Shown here piece after piece: positions 45,445 through 52,265 of a stretch of 52,265 nucleotides of DNA (the first letter of the stretch is position 1; each line of letters opens with the position of its first letter). The DNA lies in assembly GCF_024623325.1 (NCBI RefSeq), contig NZ_JANJZD010000031.1, forward strand, positions 1-52,265, written 5' to 3'. The stretch comes from Acetatifactor muris. Its GTDB lineage: Bacteria > Bacillota > Clostridia > Lachnospirales > Lachnospiraceae. Below the pieces are notes generated by a model, which had not been told where the DNA came from, ran no database searches, and saw only the letters and a list, made by a program, of their open reading frames with translations. Position numbers and translations under genes: made by a program.

Positions 45445-46398
45445 CTACAAATCAAGCTCTTCTGCAATTTTTCTTATAGTTTTTGCCGAATTGTGAAGTT
45501 TCTCCATTTCCTTTTCATTCAAAGAAATAGGAACATGGGTTTCGATTCCGTCTGCCCCTATAATAGCGGGCATACTAAGGGCAATTTCTTTAATCCCATA
45601 ATTTCCATGCATGATAGAAGATACCGGAAGAATAGATTTTTCATCCCTTACAACGCATTCACAGATACGTTTAACCGACATAGCAATTCCATAATAAGTA
45701 GCCTGCTTTTTAGAAATAATATCATAAGCGCTGTTTTTTACATCTTCCGCAATCTCCCGCATTGCTTCCTCATGGTTGAAATGTCCACGCATCTCACAAA
45801 AATCATTCAATGGAATACCAGATATATTCGTGCTGCTCCATGCTGCAATCTCACTATCCCCATGTTCGCCAATGATAAAGGAATGAATGCTACGGCTGTC
45901 TACCCCTAAATGTTTACTAAGCGCATATTTTAGCCTTGCGGTATCAAGAACCGTTCCGGAACCAATTACTCTTTTTTCAGGAAACCCGCTCAGCTTTACA
46001 GCAGCATAAGTAAGAATATCAACCGGATTTGATACAATCAGCAATATTCCTTTAAAATTGCGCTTTGCAATTTCAGGAATGATGCTTTTGTAGATAGCAA
46101 CATTTTTATGTACTAAATCGAGCCTTGTTTCATTCGGCTTCTGGTTTGCCCCGGCAGTCACAATGACAATAGAAGCATCCATCAGGTCATCATAGCCTCC
46201 TGCATAAATCTTCATCTGTCCGGCAAACGGAACGCCATGCGAAATGTCCTTTGCTTCTCCGTCTGCTTTATCATAATTTGCATCAAGAAGCACCATTTCA
46301 GTGAACAGCCTGCTCTGCATCAGTGTAAATGCTGTTGCAGCGCCTACAAATCCACAGCCGATGACTGCTGCTTTTCTTGGGTTAATTGTTTTTATCAT
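45445..46398 (-). CDS. ldh: L-lactate dehydrogenase
   Basis: 317 residues. NAD loop AAVIGCGFVGAATAF, VIVTAGANQKPNETRLDLV with the substrate-binding Arg, IVSNPVDILTY and the catalytic His in FIIGEHGDSEIAAW. It interconverts pyruvate and L-lactate with NADH. Start: GGGAGG lies 7 bases before the ATG at 46398, inside the ferredoxin gene's end. The last Leu codon is completed by, and the TAG stop provided by, the right end of the IS3 element, so the original C-terminus may have been longer. It is the last gene of the stress operon. Confidence 0.92.
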   Translation of the reverse strand: MIKTINPRKAAVIGCGFVGAATAFTLMQSRLFTEMVLLDANYDKADGEAKDISHGVPFAGQMKIYAGGYDDLMDASIVIVTAGANQKPNETRLDLVHKNVAIYKSIIPEIAKRNFKGILLIVSNPVDILTYAAVKLSGFPEKRVIGSGTVLDTARLKYALSKHLGVDSRSIHSFIIGEHGDSEIAAWSSTNISGIPLNDFCEMRGHFNHEEAMREIAEDVKNSAYDIISKKQATYYGIAMSVKRICECVVRDEKSILPVSSIMHGNYGIKEIALSMPAIIGADGIETHVPISLNEKEMEKLHNSAKTIRKIAEELDL

Positions 46399-46400
46399 CT

Positions 46401-46589
46401 CTATTCCTCCCATTCAATAGCGGAAACAGGACAGGAACGAACGGCATCCTGTACCATGCTTTCGTTTTCCGGTGCAGAGTCCTGATACCCCTCCGCCTTA
46501 TCATCGTCATTCATACGGAATACATCAGGTGCCATCCCAACACACAGCCCGCATCCAATACAAGCATTCTGATCTACATTCACCCTCAT
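46401..46589 (-). CDS. Small single-cluster ferredoxin
   Basis: 62 residues. Cysteines in ACIGCGLCVGMAPDVF and CPVSAIEWEE, the set of a single [4Fe-4S] ferredoxin of the short acidic type. It would carry electrons for the neighbouring redox proteins. Two bases separate its stop from the ldh start, so the two are coupled. Confidence 0.93.
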   Translation of the reverse strand: MRVNVDQNACIGCGLCVGMAPDVFRMNDDDKAEGYQDSAPENESMVQDAVRSCPVSAIEWEE

Positions 46590-46606
46590 GCCGCATCCCC
46601 CTTTCG

Positions 46607-46936
46607 CTAAAATACAACAACCAGCAACATTTTAAACTGCTCTTTACCCAAGACCGCATGAGGGTGTTTTGCGGGCATTACGATAGATTCTCCCTCATGC
46701 AGTTCATACTTTTTGTCATCAATCGTAATCTCGCCAACGCCATCCAAACAAATCACAAAGGCATCACCACTGGATTCATGGCTGCTGATTTCTTCTCCCT
46801 TGTCAAAAGAAAACAATGTGACACTCAGCGCATTATTTTGTGCTAAAGTCCTGCTTACAACCTGATTGCTTTGGTAAGCAACCTGTTCTTTTAAAACTAA
46901 AATTTCTGCCTTGTCTATATTTTTTATTTTTTCCAT
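46607..46936 (-). CDS. Small cupin-domain protein
   Basis: 109 residues, single cupin. Metal-site residues fall in GEEISSHESSGDAFVICLDG (one His and Glu instead of the usual His-x-His) and AKHPHAVLG. A small cytosolic sensor or enzyme; in such operons cupins of this size accompany anaerobic stress genes. It lies 17 bp before the ferredoxin gene. Confidence 0.85.
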   Translation of the reverse strand: MEKIKNIDKAEILVLKEQVAYQSNQVVSRTLAQNNALSVTLFSFDKGEEISSHESSGDAFVICLDGVGEITIDDKKYELHEGESIVMPAKHPHAVLGKEQFKMLLVVVF

Positions 46937-46981
46937 ACTGTTCGTTTGCTCCTTCCCTCAGCCTGATTTTTTACCACCCGT

Positions 46982-47218
46982 TCAAGATGTTTCTGTTTTC
47001 ACCTCAAACCCATGTTTCTCAAAAGTTTCAAAAACTTTGTCCATAGGAATATTTTTTATGGCAGCTCCATTTGGTATCGTCATTACCTTACCCATTACAG
47101 CTAAAGACATAGGCTTTATAATTTCCTTAAACCCTGCTTCTGCCAATACCTCTTTTATTTCAGGATTTTCACTTACCAGCTCTGAAACTGTTTTTGTGAA
47201 ATCAACAACTTTACCCAT
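46982..47218 (-). CDS. DUF1858-type small protein
   Basis: 78 residues beginning MGKVVDFTKTVSELVSENPE and continuing VLAEAGFKEIIKP. The helical bundle pattern ...V..L....P....VL...GF is that of DUF1858; the redox-type Cys pair of many members is absent. It overlaps the hemerythrin gene by 8 bases. Confidence 0.75.
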   Translation of the reverse strand: MGKVVDFTKTVSELVSENPEIKEVLAEAGFKEIIKPMSLAVMGKVMTIPNGAAIKNIPMDKVFETFEKHGFEVKTETS

Positions 47219-47768
47219 TCGCCTGTTTCCTTTTTTCTAACCATGTAATATATTTCTCCTGTATGCCGTCCTGTTCCGCTTTTTTCTCAAACGCTCTTGT
47301 CTGTTCATCAATCTGCGCTTTGCATTCCTCTGACAGTGTTCGTAATGCATAAGTGTAGCAGACGGTATCTTCTTTCTCAATGTGACGCTGCAATAAATCC
47401 ACATAACCCGATGCATGGGTGACGATATCCAGCTTTCCTTCTGTAGTCGGAACACTGGCATACTGCTTAACTGCGTTCTCCAATTCCCCGATATGGAATC
47501 TTCCGAAGTCATGTTCCACCAGCATTCCATTGCGCACCAGTTTTTCTGCAACAGGATCGGAATTATTAAGCATAAACCGAAACAATATCTGTTCTTCCTT
47601 TCCATGATGATGCTTGTCTGCATAAGTTCTTGCAAAATCAATACACTCCAGGAACTCCTGAACATCAATGTCTGCCCCCTCAATCACAGCACAGCAGGTT
47701 CTCCTTAAATGCTTAGTCAGTGCTACGATATTCTCATGTTCTTTCATCAGTAAATCAATTCCATACAT
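47211..47768 (-). CDS. Hemerythrin-domain protein
   Basis: 185 residues. Di-iron ligands are visible: His in LMKEHENIVAL, His and Glu in ADKHHHGKEEQILF, His in MLVEHDFGRFHIG, and His/Asp in LLQRHIEKEDTVCY. Such proteins bind O2 or NO or repair damaged iron centres. It is translationally coupled to the DUF1858 gene downstream and follows an unknown 203-residue protein by 3 bp. Confidence 0.92.
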   Translation of the reverse strand: MYGIDLLMKEHENIVALTKHLRRTCCAVIEGADIDVQEFLECIDFARTYADKHHHGKEEQILFRFMLNNSDPVAEKLVRNGMLVEHDFGRFHIGELENAVKQYASVPTTEGKLDIVTHASGYVDLLQRHIEKEDTVCYTYALRTLSEECKAQIDEQTRAFEKKAEQDGIQEKYITWLEKRKQANG

Positions 47769-47771
47769 TAT

Positions 47772-48383
47772 TTATCCCTCCTTAATCAATGTGAATGTCT
47801 GATTTCCTAAATATTTGTAGGAAAAACCGCTGCCCTCCAAAATACCTGCGACCAGCCTCTCCTTCAGGTCATAATAATGACTGACATCTCCTTGTAATGC
47901 TTCCCAATATGGCAAATGTATATCCACAGTCTGTTTCCATACTACTGCCTCCTGACTTATGGAAACCACAGTATTAACCCTGTCACAAGGCATTCCGTTC
48001 AATAGCAGATTATCCAAATGCCTATAAACTTCTTCTGCGCTTGTTTTCCCCGACAGTTTCCTGCTCCGTCCATACTCATATGCAGCATTCGCAATATCTG
48101 GCATACATTCAGAATGGGCATCCATCGTTGAGATGACCAGAAAAGCAAGGCGGTTTTCAGCGGCAGCGATTTTATCCTGTAACCAGCCATGTATATTACT
48201 GTTATCAATCATATTTTCAAGACTGCCTTTCTCCACCGCCCCATACTTTTGTTCCATTTCGGAAAGAATGCCATCATCATACCCGTTTTTGCTTATCATA
48301 TCTGATAATCTTTCAACCAGCCCATTTTGGAACTCTATTTTTCCGTATAGCCAGTGATGAATCGAACCTAAAAATGCGCTCAT
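47772..48383 (-). CDS. Unrecognised conserved-looking protein of the stress operon
   Basis: 203 residues, soluble, no motif I can name. It starts MSAFLGSIHHWLYGKIEFQN, has His residues in the first helix, a MIDNSNIHGWLQDKIAAAE segment and a Cys in LLLNGMPCDRVN. It may be a metal- or haem-handling helical protein. Tight spacing (10 bp after the DUF1858 gene, 3 bp before hemerythrin) shows it belongs to the operon. Confidence 0.7.
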   Translation of the reverse strand: MSAFLGSIHHWLYGKIEFQNGLVERLSDMISKNGYDDGILSEMEQKYGAVEKGSLENMIDNSNIHGWLQDKIAAAENRLAFLVISTMDAHSECMPDIANAAYEYGRSRKLSGKTSAEEVYRHLDNLLLNGMPCDRVNTVVSISQEAVVWKQTVDIHLPYWEALQGDVSHYYDLKERLVAGILEGSGFSYKYLGNQTFTLIKEG

Positions 48384-48393
48384 TGCACTCCTC

Positions 48394-48579
48394 CTATGAA
48401 TTCAGCTTTTTCAAGAGTTCATCGGCATCCAGCCCATGCACCATGCAGGCATCCGCAAGGCTCTCCATCTGTGAGGACGGGCACCCTAAACAGTGCATCC
48501 CCATCTTCATCAACACCTCTGCCGCCTCCGGTTTGGTTCTTAAAATTTCTCCAAGTAACATTTCCTTTGTGATTGCCAT
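48394..48579 (-). CDS. DUF1858 protein with CxxC motif
   Basis: 61 residues: MAITKEMLLGEILRTKPEAA, then MGMHCLGCPSSQMESLADAC. The H-C-x-x-C signature and ~60-residue length fit the DUF1858 family, often next to hybrid-cluster protein and hemerythrin genes. It probably binds a metal or acts as a redox partner. AGGAGG-type site upstream. Confidence 0.85.
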   Translation of the reverse strand: MAITKEMLLGEILRTKPEAAEVLMKMGMHCLGCPSSQMESLADACMVHGLDADELLKKLNS

Positions 48580-48607
48580 ATTATTTTCCTCCTATCTTTC
48601 TTTCCTG

Positions 48608-49297
48608 TTACAACACTTGCACTTCCTGATTTTTTTCGCCAAACTTTTCTTTTATCTCGGTGCAGATTTCTTCCCTGCTTATACCTCTTTTTTCTTGCGT
48701 CTTAATCAGCTTATACGCTTGAAAAAGCGGTGAAGGTCCAATTTCCGAGCTGAAAAATCCGATACCCTGATTCCATGCCAAAAGTTCAAACACATCATCC
48801 AGCGCTGCGGATTCAAGACCATAAATATATGCCTTTACCAGTTCCCGCACAGCCTGCCTCATTCTTCCAGCGCCAACTGCATTTGTCAGGGAAAGGAGCA
48901 GACGCATTTCATAGGGGAGAGTGCGCTTCTCACTCTGCCATGTTGCCTGCCAAAAATCCGCCGCGATACGCCCTAAGTCCTCATCAATCATAGGATAATT
49001 CAGCAATGCAAGCGGACGGTATGGTGCAGAGCCTTCCGGCTCTTTTTCCTCTGTCCGGTAAAACCAGACATGAAACTCATTTTCTGCCAGCTTCTCTGTA
49101 TGATGTATATACCCCAGCATATCCATCTCCTTATATAGCGGGTAAGGTTCAAAAGCCTGTATGACCTCAATTCCCTCCCCGGCTTTTAGCGTCATGGCAC
49201 GTCTTTGTAAGCCGGGAAAGAAATTTCCCTGCACATGGCGTACATCCACTTTGAAGAAGTCTTTCTTTTTATCCTTCCATTCCTCGTACTTTATCAT
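48608..49297 (-). CDS. DUF2249 domain protein with helical C-terminal domain
   Basis: 229 residues. The first ~80 are DUF2249 (KVDVRHVQGNFFPGLQRRA, then GIEVIQAFEPYPLYKEMDML), a TusA-like fold. Residues ~100-229 are helical (AADFWQATWQSEKRTLPYEM, LTNAVGAGRMRQAVRELV) and resemble the AhpD/carboxymuconolactone decarboxylase bundle without its Cys pair. First gene of the operon; AGGAGGATATC precedes the ATG. Confidence 0.82.
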   Translation of the reverse strand: MIKYEEWKDKKKDFFKVDVRHVQGNFFPGLQRRAMTLKAGEGIEVIQAFEPYPLYKEMDMLGYIHHTEKLAENEFHVWFYRTEEKEPEGSAPYRPLALLNYPMIDEDLGRIAADFWQATWQSEKRTLPYEMRLLLSLTNAVGAGRMRQAVRELVKAYIYGLESAALDDVFELLAWNQGIGFFSSEIGPSPLFQAYKLIKTQEKRGISREEICTEIKEKFGEKNQEVQVL

Positions 49298-49336
49298 GAT
49301 ATCCTCCTTTATTTATTTTCTTGCTTTGGTGATTAC

Positions 49337-49379
49337 ATTATAGTAAAATAAGCAGAGCAAGTATGTTTGAATTCAAACA
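49337..49379 (-). promoter_or_regulatory. Crp/Fnr-type site and class II promoter of the stress operon
   Basis: Perfect 16-bp palindrome TGTTTGAATTCAAACA at 49364-49379. On the minus strand a perfect -10 TATAAT (49337-49342) lacks a good -35, and with +1 at about 49330 the palindrome centre is at -41.5, the class II activator position. On the plus strand TTGCTT, 17 bp and TAAAAT (49321-49349) make a promoter for the regulator, whose start site would lie just before the palindrome, suiting self-repression. Confidence 0.75.
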
Positions 49380-49392
49380 AAGAGGTGAGATT

Positions 49393-50067
49393 TTGGAAAA
49401 ATTTTTAAACGTATTAAAAAAATGCCCGCTGTTTGCAGGATTATCCGATGACGAGATTTTAACCTCGCTAAAGTGTATCGGAGCAAAAGTCAGAAAAAAC
49501 GCCAAAAATCAATACATCCTTCAGGCAGGAGATTGTACGGACTGTATCAGCCTGCTTGCGTCTGGGACTGCTTTAGTCATTCAGGAAGATTTATGGGGAA
49601 ACCGGAACGTTATGACAAATCTTATGCCGGGCGACTACTTTGCCGAACCCTTTGCCGCCATTCCTGATGCAATTCTCAGCGTCAGTGTTGTTGCGACAGA
49701 AAATTGTGAAATTGTGGAAATAAATATGAACCGCCTGATTACCATGTGTTCCGCTGCCTGCAGCCATCATAACCGCCTGATTAAAAACCTGATTACAGCT
49801 TTTGCCCAAAAGACACTGTTGTTTAACGAGAAGATAACGCACATGAGCAAGCGAAAAACACGTGATAAGCTGCTTTCCTATTTATCTGCTGAAGCAGCCA
49901 GACAAGGATCACTTTCTTTTGACATTCCCTTTGACCGCCAGCAGCTTGCCGACTTCCTCTGTGTAGAACGTGCAGCAATGTCTGTAGAATTATCAAAGCT
50001 GCAAAAAGAAGGGCTTCTGAAAACCTTTCATTCTCATTTTGAATTAAGTCCAAATGCTACAAATTAA
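49393..50067 (+). CDS. Crp/Fnr-family regulator
   Basis: 224 residues. Cyclic-nucleotide-binding-like domain (~1-120: CPLFAGLSDDEILTSLKCIG, then LMPGDYFAEPFAAIP), dimer helix, and a winged helix-turn-helix at ~165-215 (DRQQLADFLCVERAAMSVEL). Several Cys residues (positions ~11, 24, 43, 46 region) could sense redox or bind a cluster. Start: a TTG at 49393 follows GAGGTGA; the ATG 30 bases upstream lies in the palindrome and has no site. It is divergent from the operon it probably controls. Confidence 0.88.
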   Translation: MEKFLNVLKKCPLFAGLSDDEILTSLKCIGAKVRKNAKNQYILQAGDCTDCISLLASGTALVIQEDLWGNRNVMTNLMPGDYFAEPFAAIPDAILSVSVVATENCEIVEINMNRLITMCSAACSHHNRLIKNLITAFAQKTLLFNEKITHMSKRKTRDKLLSYLSAEAARQGSLSFDIPFDRQQLADFLCVERAAMSVELSKLQKEGLLKTFHSHFELSPNATN

Positions 50068-50103
50068 AACAGGTCAATCTATACATAGCAGATTGACCTG
50101 TTT
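50067..50103. terminator. Bidirectional terminator
   Basis: Perfect 14-bp arms AAACAGGTCAATCT / AGATTGACCTGTTT with a 9-base loop, A-rich before and T-rich after, between the convergent Crp/Fnr and HD genes. Confidence 0.9.
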
Positions 50104-50127
50104 ACAAAATACATATTTGTTATCAAA

Positions 50128-50631
50128 TCAGCGGTTGCCTTCTGCAATCCCATAAACGGATTGCAGAAGCATTTTTCCTGATGATGTCTTAAAAACACAA
50201 TCTATAACATTTCTGATATTGGCTTCCTGATATCCGGATTCGTCAGCATTAACCAAATAATCAGCTTCCAGCAAAATCTGGTAATCAATCCCGTCAACCT
50301 CCTGAAAAGTATGATGATGTGCGACCAAAAAGATGATACGGTTCACCATCTCGTTCGACAGCCCTGTACCCTTCAGGAATTCTTCAGCTAATACAGCGCC
50401 TTCTTTTTCCTGAAGTTTTCCATTTGTATTTCCGTATTTTTCCCGGCACAAAGGACACGCAATATCATGTATAATAGCCGCAATTTCTATTATTCTCTGT
50501 TCATCATCCGCTACTTTCTCACACTCTGCAATCGTTTTTGCATAGGCATACACTTTCATAAAATGATTGATATCATGAAGATTTCCTTTTGAATACTTTA
50601 CCATTTTAACCATGATTTCTGAAACAGTCAT
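50128..50631 (-). CDS. HD-domain phosphohydrolase
   Basis: 167 residues. Metal ligands: His in LHDINHFMKVY, the His-Asp pair in AAIIHDIACPLC, and further His in FLVAHHHTFQE and Asp in EADYLVNAD. A stand-alone small HD enzyme acting on a nucleotide or phosphate ester. AGGAGGAAATGAT precedes the ATG. Confidence 0.9.
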   Translation of the reverse strand: MTVSEIMVKMVKYSKGNLHDINHFMKVYAYAKTIAECEKVADDEQRIIEIAAIIHDIACPLCREKYGNTNGKLQEKEGAVLAEEFLKGTGLSNEMVNRIIFLVAHHHTFQEVDGIDYQILLEADYLVNADESGYQEANIRNVIDCVFKTSSGKMLLQSVYGIAEGNR

Positions 50632-50715
50632 ATCATTTCCTCCTGTTATCTATACATCGTCTATAACCAATAGTCCACAAACTTACCAGTCACATCGTAC
50701 AATTAAAAGCCAACC

Positions 50716-50997
50716 TTATGGCGAATCGTCATCCAAAACATCAATCCGTTCTATTTTAAAGACATTTAATGTGTCCACATCAGGGCAGGCAAAAACCGCT
50801 GTCCCCTTCTCCTGTCCGGGTATTTCGCCGCCGTATCTTAAAATATCAATATATGGAAATGCAACATGCATAGCCATAGGACAGAGTTTTCCACGCTCTG
50901 TATCAAAATCAAAACTATCACCTATTTTGTGACCCCTATGACATCCTTTCGTGCCTTTTTGATCAATCAATGTGATCTGGATTCCAGGTTTTTTCAT
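50716..50997 (-). CDS. TIGR04076 family protein
   Basis: 93 residues. Pattern: ITLIDQKGTKGCHRGHKIGD, then GKLCPMAMHVAFPYIDIL and a late VFACPDVD; three Cys spaced as in the TIGR04076 family of small beta-proteins, function unknown. Its ATG overlaps the stop of the kinase gene by four bases, so it is translated with it. Confidence 0.85.
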   Translation of the reverse strand: MKKPGIQITLIDQKGTKGCHRGHKIGDSFDFDTERGKLCPMAMHVAFPYIDILRYGGEIPGQEKGTAVFACPDVDTLNVFKIERIDVLDDDSP

Positions 50998-51812
50998 ATT
51001 TTAAGCACCTCCAACTCCTTCTCAATCGGTATTCCCTTATATATATCTGTATTGTTTCTATTGTTTTCAATCAGGCTGCTCACAGTGTCCATGGCTTTTT
51101 TTGTACTGTCATACAGGCTGTTTCCCTCCATCAGTTTTCCCAATAAAACGGAAGAAAAAATATCGCCCGTACCCGGAAACCTGACCGGAATGTTATAAAA
51201 AGGAATTGTAAATCTTTGTTTCGTTTTATGATCGAAGCCTGCAACCACATCTTTGCCATCCTGCTGAATGCTTGTGATGATTACCGATTTTGCGCCCATA
51301 TTACCAAGCCTTTGAATCATTTCATCTACCTCCGAGATTGTTGCAGATTCATGATACTCCACTCCTGTAAGTCTGGCCGCTTCAGTATAATTTGGTACAA
51401 TATAATCGGCTACTCCTACCAGTTTCTTCATATGTGCAACCGTTTGCTCTGTAACTCCATTGTACAGGGTTCCTTCATCTCCCATAATTGGATCAACAAA
51501 TATCAGGGTTCCTTTCATGCTTTCCTTTCGACAAAATTCTTCTATGATTTTTACCTGCTCCTCTGAAACAATAAAGCCTGTCGCTATCACATCAAAGCAG
51601 AATCCCAATTCCTCCCATACTTTAATAGTGTTCTTCATATAATCTGTTGTTTCAAGAATATCGAATTTGCCATAATCCAACGTATTTGATACTAACGCAG
51701 TGGGAAGATTATATATTTGGTACCCCATATATGACATCAATGGAAGCATGACCGATAATGCCACCTTTCCATATCCTGCCAGATCATTTATCAACAATAC
51801 TTGCTTGCCCAT
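50994..51812 (-). CDS. Pyridoxamine/pyridoxal kinase-like protein
   Basis: 272 residues of the ribokinase superfamily. Seen: LLINDLAGYGKVALSVMLP, VFVDPIMGDEGTLYNG-type loop (LIFVDPIMGDEG), YIVPNYTEAARLTG and the catalytic anion hole with Asp in VRFPGTGDIFSSVL. This is the PdxY/PdxK group, making B6 phosphates. Of three ATGs at the start the third (51812) is best spaced from AAAGG. Confidence 0.88.
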   Translation of the reverse strand: MGKQVLLINDLAGYGKVALSVMLPLMSYMGYQIYNLPTALVSNTLDYGKFDILETTDYMKNTIKVWEELGFCFDVIATGFIVSEEQVKIIEEFCRKESMKGTLIFVDPIMGDEGTLYNGVTEQTVAHMKKLVGVADYIVPNYTEAARLTGVEYHESATISEVDEMIQRLGNMGAKSVIITSIQQDGKDVVAGFDHKTKQRFTIPFYNIPVRFPGTGDIFSSVLLGKLMEGNSLYDSTKKAMDTVSSLIENNRNNTDIYKGIPIEKELEVLKI

Positions 51813-51857
51813 TTTCATCATGCCTTTCAGTTAATTCAATTCATCTATAATGAAATA

Positions 51858-51886
51858 ATTATATACAGGGAGCAGGTTTTCGTCAA
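51858..51886 (-). promoter_or_regulatory. Near-consensus promoter of the kinase gene
   Basis: TTGACG, a 17-bp spacer and TATAAT on the minus strand, about 45 bp before the start codon. Confidence 0.85.
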
Positions 51887-52265
51887 GATTTGTGTATACA
51901 AGCACCAATATATACATTAAATATCCGCCACACTCCGGAATTTTATGGATTTCTGTTACGTGACTGCTTTTATTGACTTTACCCATTTCACTCAATCCGA
52001 AATTCTTATCCCCTGTTCTGCAACTCCCGTAAATGTCTAAGCTGAGCTTCGCTTAATGTTCTCGGTTTCCCAATCCTGACAAGATTTTTGGGTAAAACAT
52101 AGGTCTTACTTACTTCCGTCCATGACTTTAACCTTATTACTATAAATGAGCAAATATTGAAATTTGCACAAAACTACCCTACCAATTTCAAAACAGCTTC
52201 AAGTGACGCACCATTTTTTATGAACTGGTGCAGATTACCGATTCGCTCTATTTTGACTTGATCTT
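51887..52265. other. No clear gene to the window end
   Basis: A minus-strand frame reads GKPRTLSEAQLRHLRELQNR just before a stop at about 52011, reminiscent of resolvase/transposase helix-turn-helix segments, but it is too short to call. Nothing else is seen. Confidence 0.4.

Larger units (their letters stand above)
44037..45449 (+). mobile_element. Complete IS3-family element, 1413 bp
   Basis: Ends are 33-bp imperfect inverted repeats, left starting TGAAGTGCTATAATAAAG and right (minus strand) starting TGTAGTGGTCAAGC; both contain GTAACG at the same position and end GTGG. It carries orfA and orfB in the usual -1 arrangement. Flanking triplets differ (CGG left, AAT right), so there is no target duplication: the copy has taken part in a deletion or recombination after insertion. 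Confidence 0.88.

Noticed and set aside
1..52265. CRISPR arrays, tRNA and rRNA genes
   Set aside because: No regularly spaced repeats, cloverleaf-like sequences or rRNA-like segments were noticed on reading either strand.

Overview
The window looks like a chromosomal segment of an anaerobic, gut-type Firmicute of class Clostridia, probably Lachnospiraceae. This is inferred from the strong AGGAGG-type ribosome sites, the Agr-like LytTR/GHKL regulators, the SymE-ParAB block, the oxygen/NO-stress cluster and the mix of GC-rich core with AT-rich accessory DNA. No rRNA, tRNA or CRISPR array was seen. Nearly all genes up to 24 kb are on the minus strand.

Layout. (1) 1-3.9 kb: a transposase start cut by the window edge, a SymE-like/ParA/ParB block with a terminator, then gene remnants and hairpins. 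(2) 4.0-6.4 kb: DUF6440 protein, LytTR response regulator and GHKL kinase. (3) 6.7-18.4 kb: a long co-directional run of aldo/keto reductase, ketoacyl synthase III, PaaK/CapK-like adenylate-forming enzyme, an SDR-metallo-beta-lactamase fusion, a UGT-like glycosyltransferase, a 1123-residue J-like protein and a second aldo/keto reductase. The core resembles an ole-type lipid head-to-head condensation pathway with a glycosylation step. (4) 18.6-23.8 kb: histidine phosphatase, AAA/DUF4143 ATPase, HscC-like Hsp70 and a MATE exporter. (5) 24.0-25.9 kb: a beta-propeller protein and a methyltransferase.

(6) 26.1-40.6 kb is a defence-type island. Two pseudogene pieces, at 35.1-35.8 kb and 26.2-27.2 kb, are the exact N- and C-terminal halves of one AAA-ATPase-like/PD-(D/E)XK gene. 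The roughly 8 kb between them reads as an inserted element carrying a tyrosine recombinase fused to a TnpC/DUF6262-like tail, a YhcG/DUF1016 nuclease and an Avs-like STAND NTPase with an Mrr-like nuclease domain. Next to it an intact paralogue of the interrupted gene has its own promoter and is followed 46 bp later by a SIR2-HSP90-like ATPase fusion.

(7) 40.8-45.4 kb is a scrapyard: an Agr-like system collapsed by an internal deletion, a transposase tail, a ParDE-type toxin-antitoxin pair, a DinG tail, a third ATPase/nuclease fragment and a complete IS3-family element whose right end supplies the stop codon of the neighbouring lactate dehydrogenase gene. (8) 45.4-50.1 kb: an operon of lactate dehydrogenase, ferredoxin, cupin, two DUF1858 proteins, hemerythrin and a DUF2249 protein, divergent from a Crp/Fnr regulator. 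A perfect 16-bp palindrome between them is centred at about -41.5 of the operon promoter, the class II activator position. (9) 50.1-52.3 kb: HD hydrolase, TIGR04076 protein and a pyridoxamine kinase-like gene.
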